A stretch of DNA of 56,071 nucleotides from an uncultured Geobacter sp. GTDB taxonomy: Bacteria > Desulfobacterota > Desulfuromonadia > Geobacterales > Geobacteraceae. The translations under genes and the position numbers were made by a program. This document shows, in pieces, positions 43,115 to 49,120 of the stretch. The stretch covers positions 1 to 56,071 of the forward strand of contig CALABV010000198.1 of the NCBI GenBank assembly GCA_937886325.1, in the 5' to 3' direction. Every line of letters starts with the position of its first letter. Positions within the stretch are counted from its first letter, which is position 1. Below the pieces are notes generated by a model. The model was not told the origin of the DNA. It saw only the letters and a program-made list of their open reading frames with translations, and searched no databases.

Positions 43115-44824
43115 ATGGCAAAGATCGTCATAGACCCCATAACACGGATCGAGGGGCACCTGCGCATCGAGGCGGAAGTGAACGGAGACCGGGTCGCCGA
43201 CGCCTGGAGCAGCAGCACCATGTTCCGGGGAATCGAAAAGATCCTCCAGGGCCGCGATCCCCGCGACGCATGGGTCTTTACGCAGCGTTTCTGCGGCGTC
43301 TGCACCACGGTCCACGCCATTGCCGCCATCCGCAGCGTGGAAAACGCACTGGGCATCCGCATCCCGCCCAACGCCGAGCTTATCAGAAATATCATCATGG
43401 GGGTCCAGAACGTCCATGACCACGTGATCCATTTCTACCATCTCCATGCACTGGACTGGGTGGACATCACATCGGCCCTGAAGGCCGACCCGGCCAAGAC
43501 CTCCGCCCTGGCGGCATCCCTCTCCGACTGGCCGCTCAACTCGGCGACATACTTCAAAGGGGTCCGGGACAGGCTGGCGGCTTTCGTGAAGACCGGGCGG
43601 CTCGGCCCGTTCGCCAACGCATGGTGGGGACACCCGGCGTACAAGCTCCCGCCCGAGGCGAACCTGATGGCGACCGCCCACTACCTGGAGGCCCTGGAAT
43701 GGCAGAAGGACATCATCCGCATCCATGCCATCCTGGGGAGCAAGAACCCCCATCCCCAGACCTTTCTGGTGGGGGGCATGGCCATTCCCATCGACCCCGA
43801 TTCCCAGAACGCCCTCAACGCCGGCACGCTGGCGGAGATCCGCGGCCTGCTCGCACGAACCAAAGACTTCGTGGAAAAGGTCTATCTCCCCGACCTGCTG
43901 GCCATCGCTTCCTTTTACAAGGAATGGGCCACCATCGGCGGCGGGGTCGGCGACTTCCTCTGCTACGGCGATTTCCCTTCCGACAACAGCGGCAAGGCCG
44001 AGACTCTGTGGATGCCGAGGGGAATGATACGCAACCGGGACCTGTCCCGCGTCTATCCCGTTGAGCAGGAGAAGATCACGGAATACGTGGACCACTCCTG
44101 GTATGAATACGCGGGCGGTCCGGGAAAAGGGCTCCATCCGTGGGACGGTGCCACCGATCACGCGTACACCGGCCCCAAGCCCCCCTATGAATACCTGAAC
44201 ACCAACGAAAAGTATTCCTGGGTCAAGGCGCCCCGCTACGACGGCCTGCCGGTGGAGGTGGGGCCGCTTGCGCGCTGCCTCACGGCCTACGCAGCCGGAC
44301 ACCGGGAGATGAAAACGGCGGTGGACATGGTTCTCACCAAGCTCCAACTCGGTACCGACGCCCTGTTCTCCACCCTGGGCAGGACCGCGGCCCGCGGCAT
44401 CGAGACCCTGGTGCTGGCCCGCAAGCTCCCGGAGTGGCTGGACAGCCTGACGGCCAATATCAAAGGGGGGGACTATGCCGTCCACAACGGAGAAAAGTGG
44501 GACCCGGACACCTGGCCCAAGGAGGCGAAAGGGTACGGTTGGCACGAGGCGCCGCGAGGTGCTTTGGGCCACTGGATCCGCATCAAGGACGGAAAGATCC
44601 TGAACTACCAGGCGGTGGTGCCCTCCACCTGGCTTGCCTCGCCCCGCGACGCCAAAGGCCGGCGGGGACCCTACGAAGCGGCCCTGGTCGGAACGCCGCT
44701 GGCCGACCCGAAGCGCCCCCTGGAGATCCTGCGCACCGTTCACTCCTTCGACCCCTGTCTCGCCTGCGCGGTGCACCTGTTCGACCCGGACGGTGGCGGG
44801 GCGGTGACGGTGAAAGCGCTGTAG
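43115..44824 (+). CDS. Uptake [NiFe] hydrogenase large subunit
   Basis: The 569-residue catalytic subunit that binds the NiFe(CN)2CO centre. Motifs: RIEGHLRIE (residues 9-17), the first Cys pair in RFCGVCTTVHAIAAI, and the second in DPCLACAVH near the C-terminus. Fifteen residues follow the final His and should be removed by the protease encoded at 45552. It begins 3 bases after the small-subunit stop. It is exported as a complex by the small subunit's Tat signal. The stop is followed at once by a strong hairpin. Confidence 0.96.
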   Translation: MAKIVIDPITRIEGHLRIEAEVNGDRVADAWSSSTMFRGIEKILQGRDPRDAWVFTQRFCGVCTTVHAIAAIRSVENALGIRIPPNAELIRNIIMGVQNVHDHVIHFYHLHALDWVDITSALKADPAKTSALAASLSDWPLNSATYFKGVRDRLAAFVKTGRLGPFANAWWGHPAYKLPPEANLMATAHYLEALEWQKDIIRIHAILGSKNPHPQTFLVGGMAIPIDPDSQNALNAGTLAEIRGLLARTKDFVEKVYLPDLLAIASFYKEWATIGGGVGDFLCYGDFPSDNSGKAETLWMPRGMIRNRDLSRVYPVEQEKITEYVDHSWYEYAGGPGKGLHPWDGATDHAYTGPKPPYEYLNTNEKYSWVKAPRYDGLPVEVGPLARCLTAYAAGHREMKTAVDMVLTKLQLGTDALFSTLGRTAARGIETLVLARKLPEWLDSLTANIKGGDYAVHNGEKWDPDTWPKEAKGYGWHEAPRGALGHWIRIKDGKILNYQAVVPSTWLASPRDAKGRRGPYEAALVGTPLADPKRPLEILRTVHSFDPCLACAVHLFDPDGGGAVTVKAL

Positions 44825-44827
44825 GAA

Positions 44828-44866
44828 GGGGACAGGCCCTTTAGAGACTTTAGAGGGCCTGTCCCC
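44828..44866 (+). repeat. Strong hairpin between hydrogenase large subunit and cytochrome b genes
   Basis: A perfect 13-bp stem (GGGGACAGGCCCT at 44828-44840; complement at 44854-44866) with a 13-base loop, 3 bases after the stop codon. No T-run follows. It may protect the upstream mRNA or reduce read-through to the cytochrome gene. Confidence 0.7.
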
Positions 44867-44892
44867 ATGCATTCCATGCATTGGAGAACAAA

Positions 44893-45549
44893 GTGGAAAA
44901 ACTGGTGACCAGATACGTGTGGGAGTGGCCGGTGAGGATCACCCACTGGGTGAACGCCCTCTCCATCCTGGTCCTGTCCCTTACCGGCCTCTACATCGGC
45001 TGGGGAAAAACCCTCGCCCACGACCCGTCGCAGTATGTCATGGGGTGGGCGCGGTTGATCCACTTCGTCACCGGCTACGTCTTCGCCGTCAGTGCCCTCT
45101 CCCGTATCTACTGGGCCTTCGCAGGGAACGAGCATGCAAACTGGCGGGCCTTCGTCCCCTACCTGTTCAAGGATGGGCGCCGAAACATGAAGGACACCTT
45201 TCTTTTTTACACCTTCTTCCGGCGCACGGCGCCTCACGTGACCGGGCACAACGCCATGGCCGGGAGCGTCTACCTGTTCATCTTCCTCCTGTTTCTCCTG
45301 ATGATCGGCACCGGCTTCGCCCTTTATTCGGAGCATGCACCTGGCTCGCTCCTGAACCGGACCTTCGGATTGCTGCTCTCGATCGCCTCCAACCAGACCC
45401 TGCGCCTGATCCACCACGGGGGCATGTGGCTCATCATCTGTTTCGTCATCAACCACGTCTACAGCTCCTGGCTGATGGACGTGAAGGAAAAGAACGGCGT
45501 CATCTCCAGCATCTTCGGCGGCTACAAGTCCGTTCCCGAGGAGGAGTAG
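44893..45549 (+). CDS. Hydrogenase cytochrome b subunit
   Basis: A 218-residue membrane anchor passing electrons from the hydrogenase to quinone. Four hydrophobic helices are visible. Haem-ligand histidines are expected in RITHWVNALS, ARLIHFVTGYVF, and IHHGGMWLIICFVINHVYSSW. GTG 44893 is preferred because GGAG lies 6 bases upstream and the conserved start VEKLVTRYVWEWPVR begins there; a TTG at 44881 is in frame. The stop overlaps the ribosome-binding site of the protease gene. Confidence 0.92.
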   Translation: MEKLVTRYVWEWPVRITHWVNALSILVLSLTGLYIGWGKTLAHDPSQYVMGWARLIHFVTGYVFAVSALSRIYWAFAGNEHANWRAFVPYLFKDGRRNMKDTFLFYTFFRRTAPHVTGHNAMAGSVYLFIFLLFLLMIGTGFALYSEHAPGSLLNRTFGLLLSIASNQTLRLIHHGGMWLIICFVINHVYSSWLMDVKEKNGVISSIFGGYKSVPEEE

Positions 45550-45551
45550 CC

Positions 45552-46043
45552 CTGTCCACGCTGATATTGGGCATAGGAAACCTGATCATGTCCGACGACG
45601 GGGTCGGGGTGCGGGTGGTGCAGCGACTCGCGGCCGAGTACTCCTTCCCCGCCGGGGTGGAACTCGTCGACGGCGGGACCCTCGGCCTCGACCTTCTTCC
45701 GCTCCTGGAGGGGCTGGAACGGCTCCTGATCGTGGACGCCATGGAAACCGGGGGACCGCCGGGGACGGTTGTCCGGCTGACCGGCGACCAAATCCCCCGT
45801 GCCTTCGAAACGCGGCTCTCCGCCCACCAGATGGGCCTCAAGGACCTGCTGGCGGTCTCCAGCCTGCTGGGGAACCCGTCCCCGGATATGGTGCTGCTGG
45901 GTGTTCGGCCGGAATGCATCGAGCTGGGAATGGAACTGTCGCAGCCGGTTGCGGCCGCGCTGGATACCCTCGTGGGGATGGTCCTCCGGGAGCTGGACGG
46001 GTGGGGGATTGCCGTGAATTCCGCTTCAAGGATACAGCCATGA
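45552..46043 (+). CDS. Hydrogenase maturation protease (HybD/HupD family)
   Basis: Cleaves the C-terminal tail of the large subunit after nickel insertion. The 163-residue protein has ILGIGNLIMSDDGVGVRVV, VDGGTLGLDLLPLL, LIVDAMETGG and the nickel-binding His in SAHQMGLKDLL; the first metal acid is Asp in SDDG where HybD has Glu. The start appears to be CTG at 45552: GAGGAGGAG ends 5 bases upstream, and no in-frame ATG or GTG fits. A TTG at 45567 would cut the first strand. It ends in an ATGA overlap with the cupin gene. Confidence 0.85.
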   Translation: MSTLILGIGNLIMSDDGVGVRVVQRLAAEYSFPAGVELVDGGTLGLDLLPLLEGLERLLIVDAMETGGPPGTVVRLTGDQIPRAFETRLSAHQMGLKDLLAVSSLLGNPSPDMVLLGVRPECIELGMELSQPVAAALDTLVGMVLRELDGWGIAVNSASRIQP

Positions 46044-46519
46044 AAAGCACACATATCATCACGCGGGGTCTCCTGGACATGGTTACGGGAGAGGCGAAGT
46101 CCTCTCCGCGCCTCCGCAGGAACTTCAACTTCCACGCAGGGGACGAAGCGCCGTGCCACCGGCTTCTGAACGCAATGGAACCCGATTCCTATATCCCTCC
46201 CCACCGTCACCTGGATCCGGAAAAGGACGAGACCATGATCGTGCTCCGGGGAAGATTGGGGGTGATTTTCTTCGACGATGGGGGAAACATCCGGGAAACG
46301 GCGCTGCTGACGACGGAGGGTGACGCCATGGGCGTGAACATCCCCCATGGCGCCTTTCACACCGTGGTATGCCTGGAGAGCAGCACCGTTTTCTTTGAAT
46401 CCAAGGCGGGACCCTATCGGCCGTTGACTACCGAGGAAAGGCCGACGTGGGCGCCGGTCGAGGGGAGCGAGGGTGCGGACGAATATCTCGCCGGGCTCCG
46501 TCGGCTCTGGCAGGGGTAG
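46040..46519 (+). CDS. WbuC-like cupin-fold metalloprotein
   Basis: A 159-residue small cupin. The metal site is suggested by PPHRHLDPEKDETMIVLRG with a later His in IPHGAFHTVV. This arrangement resembles the WbuC family, found with O-antigen genes and of unclear function. The ATG overlaps the hydrogenase protease stop (ATGA), so it is translated with the hydrogenase operon. A link to hydrogenase maturation or metal supply is suggested only by position. Confidence 0.75.
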   Translation: MKSTHIITRGLLDMVTGEAKSSPRLRRNFNFHAGDEAPCHRLLNAMEPDSYIPPHRHLDPEKDETMIVLRGRLGVIFFDDGGNIRETALLTTEGDAMGVNIPHGAFHTVVCLESSTVFFESKAGPYRPLTTEERPTWAPVEGSEGADEYLAGLRRLWQG

Positions 46520-46567
46520 TACCGCTCGCGCCGGAAGCATCCACAAGCCGTTCACGGGATAATGGCT

Positions 46568-46762
46568 CTTGATTCAGCAGTTGAAGTCATCCTTCGTTCA
46601 CTCCGGATGACCTGCTTCTGCTGCTCTAGACTCATTTCGCTACAGCCGATAAACTCCCCTGCGGGTCGGACACTATCGGCTGTTGACGCTCCATTTCGCC
46701 AAGAGCAGCAACGAATCAGGCCGAAGTCGTTCTCTTCGGACGACTCCAACTGCCGAATCAAG
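46568..46762. repeat. 195-bp structured repeat with nested inverted arms (MITE-like)
   Basis: Outer arms of 25 bases (46568-46592 and 46738-46762) pair with 3 mismatches. Inside are a 9-bp pair (46619-46627/46702-46710) and a 10-bp pair (46642-46651/46674-46683). Each end also folds into its own hairpin. The 46586-46611 core is identical to 32797-32822. No coding sequence or target duplication is evident. It could be a nonautonomous mobile element or a structured RNA. Confidence 0.7.
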
Positions 46763-46772
46763 GATTAATGTA

Positions 46773-46801
46773 TTGACTTGGCGGAAACGCTGTGTTATTT
46801 C
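46773..46801 (+). promoter_or_regulatory. Possible promoter of the aminotransferase leader
   Basis: TTGACT (46773-46778), a 17-base spacer and TATTTC (46796-46801). Transcription would begin near 46808, only about 3 bases before the leader-peptide ATG. Confidence 0.4.
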
Positions 46802-46810
46802 AAAAAAACC

Positions 46811-46903
46811 ATGAAAGCACTTCACGTGGAAATATTCGCGGTATCGGCACGAGCTATCAGCGCAGCGGCGCGTAACGCCGCACGTGTACCCGCTGCCATG
46901 TGA
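46811..46903 (+). CDS. Putative Ala-rich leader peptide (attenuator)
   Basis: A 30-codon reading frame directly before a rho-independent terminator and an aminotransferase gene. Eleven of 30 residues are alanine, ending SAAARNAARVPAAM. There is no ribosome-binding site, but a promoter placed as proposed would make it nearly leaderless. The word GTACCC near its end can pair with GGGTAC in the 5' arm of the terminator, giving competing structures as in classical attenuation. A chance frame in GC-rich DNA is the alternative. Confidence 0.45.
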   Translation: MKALHVEIFAVSARAISAAARNAARVPAAM

Positions 46904-46928
46904 GTTTTCCCGTATTTTTGTTTTTCAG

Positions 46929-46964
46929 AGGCCGTGGGTACCCCCCGCGGCCTTTTTGTTTTTT
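46929..46964 (+). terminator. Rho-independent terminator ahead of the aminotransferase
   Basis: A 10-bp stem beginning AGGCCGTGGG and closing with CCCGCGGCCT, followed by TTTTTGTTTTTT, 70 bp before the aminotransferase ATG and on the same strand. A terminator here, after a promoter and a short frame, implies regulated read-through. Confidence 0.8.
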
Positions 46965-47033
46965 CGGTTCTTGAACGCAGCGCGACCCGTGTTGAATCAA
47001 ACACCGGCCAGTGCGGAATTTTTTGGGGGAAAT

Positions 47034-48338
47034 ATGAGAAACGAACTTGTCAATCCGGGTGCGGGAGAACTAACCTACGAAATCCGCAACATCGTCAATG
47101 TGGCGGAAAAGCTTCAGAAGTTCGGGGTGAAGATCAACTGGGAAAACATCGGGGATCCCATCGCAAAGGGGGAGAAGGTTCCCCTGTGGATGAAGGAAGT
47201 GGTGGCCGCGGAGGTGATGAAGGACGACACCTACGGATACTGCCATACCCGCGGAGTGCTTGAAACCCGCAAGTTTCTCTGCGAAAAAACCAACATCCGC
47301 GGCGGCGCGCAGATTACGCCGGATGACATCATTTTCTTCAACGGCCTGGGAGACGCCATCGCCAAGGTCTACGGCAACCTGAAGCCGGAAACCCGCATCC
47401 TGACCCCGTCGCCCACCTATACCACCCACTCCACCGGGGAAATGGCCCATGCCAATGCCACGTCGGTCTGCTACCGGTTGCAGCCCGAGAACAATTGGTA
47501 CCCGGATATTGACGACATGCGCAACCACGTCAAGTACAACCCGGCCATCGCCGGCATCCTGATCATCAACCCGGACAACCCCACCGGCATGGTCTACCCG
47601 GAGGAAACCCTTCGGAAGATCGTCGAGATTGCCCGCGAATTCGGACTGTTCATTATTGCAGACGAGGTCTACAACAATATCGTGTACAACGGACAGAAGA
47701 CCGTGCCCATCTCGGCTATCATCGGAGACGTTCCAGCCCTTGCCATGCGCGGCATCTCCAAGGAGTTCCCCTGGCCCGGCTCCCGCTGCGGCTGGATCGA
47801 ATTCTACAACACCGACAAGAACGCCCGGTTCAGGAAATACGTGAACGCCATCCTCAACTCCAAGATGAACGAGGTCTGCTCAACTACCCTGCCGCAGAAG
47901 GCCCTGCCGACCATCTTCTCCCATCCGGAGTACCGGGGGTACCTGGACGAGCGCATCGCCCGCTACGAAAAGATGAGCAACATCGCCTACGAGTGCCTGC
48001 GCGATGTGCCGGGGCTCATGGTGAACCGCACCAACGGCGCTTTCTACATGGCGGTCGCCTTCCGGGAAGGTCTCCTGAATCACAAGCAGACTCTCCCTAT
48101 CGAAAATTCCGAGGTGCGGGATCTGGTGGAAGGTCTCGTAACCGCGCCGGGTGTGGCCCCGGACAAGCGGTTCGTTTACCACCTGCTGGCCAATACCGGG
48201 ATCTGCGTCGTGCCCTTGTCCTCCTTTTCCACAACCCTCCAGGGGTTCCGGGTGACACTGCTGGAAAAGAGCGAAAAGGAGTTCCGCAGGATCTTCAAGA
48301 CACTGGCGAAAAAGATCGAGGAGTACCTCTGTTCGTAG
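47034..48338 (+). CDS. Class I PLP aminotransferase (aspartate/alanine type)
   Basis: A 434-residue fold-type I aminotransferase. NPDNPTGMVYPEE binds the cofactor region, ADEVYNNIVY holds the ring Asp/Tyr, and the PLP lysine and substrate Arg lie in GISKEFPWPGSRCGWIEF. The length is a little longer than AspC. The amino acid is not certain; the Ala-rich leader upstream would favour an alanine-forming enzyme if the attenuator is real. ATG 47034 has GGGGGA upstream. A terminator follows its stop. Confidence 0.88.
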   Translation: MRNELVNPGAGELTYEIRNIVNVAEKLQKFGVKINWENIGDPIAKGEKVPLWMKEVVAAEVMKDDTYGYCHTRGVLETRKFLCEKTNIRGGAQITPDDIIFFNGLGDAIAKVYGNLKPETRILTPSPTYTTHSTGEMAHANATSVCYRLQPENNWYPDIDDMRNHVKYNPAIAGILIINPDNPTGMVYPEETLRKIVEIAREFGLFIIADEVYNNIVYNGQKTVPISAIIGDVPALAMRGISKEFPWPGSRCGWIEFYNTDKNARFRKYVNAILNSKMNEVCSTTLPQKALPTIFSHPEYRGYLDERIARYEKMSNIAYECLRDVPGLMVNRTNGAFYMAVAFREGLLNHKQTLPIENSEVRDLVEGLVTAPGVAPDKRFVYHLLANTGICVVPLSSFSTTLQGFRVTLLEKSEKEFRRIFKTLAKKIEEYLCS

Positions 48339-48364
48339 GGCGGGGAATGTGAGGGGAAAACAGC

Positions 48365-48412
48365 GGGGGGCGGTCCGTCTTACGGAAAGATGACCAGCCC
48401 CCCTTTTATTTT
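48365..48412 (+). terminator. Terminator after the aminotransferase
   Basis: GGGGGGCGGTC pairs with GACCAGCCCCCC (one bulged A), followed by TTTTATTTT. It lies 27 bp past the stop and could also serve the convergent gene at 48423. Confidence 0.75.
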
Positions 48413-48422
48413 ACGGAAAGGT

Positions 48423-48983
48423 TCATGGATGGACCTTTTTCCGCGCTTCGAGGCGGACCCGTGTCATCCGCTCGCGCAGGCCTCCCTCCGTGAGGAATGC
48501 CTTTTCGAGTTGCTTCAGTTGTCGATCCAGGAGATAACAGGTTACCCGAATCAGTCCGATAATGACATTCGTGGAAATAGCCGGGTCAGCGCTCTCGATG
48601 CCTTTGCGGAAAGTCTCGAAATTCGCATCCGGCTGCCGGTTCAGTTCCCGGAGACGTTTTGCGTACGGATGGTCTTTGGGCCACTCCTCCAGGTTTCGCG
48701 TCCGAAGGAAATCCCGGTAGTCAGCCAGCAGTTCCTCCAGGCTGGCCCGTGCCACATTGGTCAGTTTGATTTCGGTTTCCTTGGAAGTGCCCGATGCCAT
48801 GCTCCCTTCGATGATGTTCTGCTTGCCTGAGCGGGCAGCCTGTATCATCTGGTCATGGGTGCGGCTGCGCCGGTCGATGAACCGGTCGCAGAAGAAGACG
48901 GTGGCATCGTAAACTATCTCAGCCTTTTGGTAGGAGAGCAGTTTTTGGTAGCCGCCGTGGGGCGGGATGAAGCCGTCGTTCAT
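48423..48983 (-). CDS. Four-helix-bundle protein (23S rRNA intervening-sequence family, suffix type)
   Basis: A 186-residue, mostly helical protein. LLSYQKAEIVYDATVFFCDRFI, then QMIQAARSGKQNIIEGS and the TEIKLTNVARASLEELLADY segment are the signatures of the four-helix-bundle family first noted in 23S rRNA intervening sequences. The C-terminal extension fits the longer 'suffix' form. Biochemical role unknown. ATG 48983 follows an AAAGGAG site; earlier in-frame codons are less likely. No rRNA gene is nearby. Confidence 0.85.
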   Translation of the reverse strand: MNDGFIPPHGGYQKLLSYQKAEIVYDATVFFCDRFIDRRSRTHDQMIQAARSGKQNIIEGSMASGTSKETEIKLTNVARASLEELLADYRDFLRTRNLEEWPKDHPYAKRLRELNRQPDANFETFRKGIESADPAISTNVIIGLIRVTCYLLDRQLKQLEKAFLTEGGLRERMTRVRLEARKKVHP

Positions 48984-49005
48984 GGAAGCTCCTTTCAGGG
49001 AGCTG

Positions 49006-49114
49006 GGCAAAAGGACCCAAAGGACCTAAGGGACAAAAAGGACCAAAGAAAATCTGTTGATTATGAAGGTTTTGTCCTTTAGGTCCTTGATGTCCTTTTC
49101 GTCCCTGGTTTTGC
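49006..49114. repeat. Imperfect inverted repeat of GGAC-rich words
   Basis: Words such as AAAGGACCTAAGGGAC on the left (49006-49044) mirror GTCCTTTAGGTCCTTGATGTCC on the right (about 49066-49114). It lies between the four-helix gene start and the uvrA stop. It could fold into a long hairpin acting as a uvrA terminator, or be a small dispersed repeat. Confidence 0.6.
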
Positions 49115-49120
49115 CTTTCT

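Noticed and set aside
41825..44881. Open frame of 1018 codons opposite the hydrogenase genes
   Set aside because: Both hydrogenase subunits are unmistakable on the plus strand. The antisense translation has no domain and reflects GC-rich third positions.
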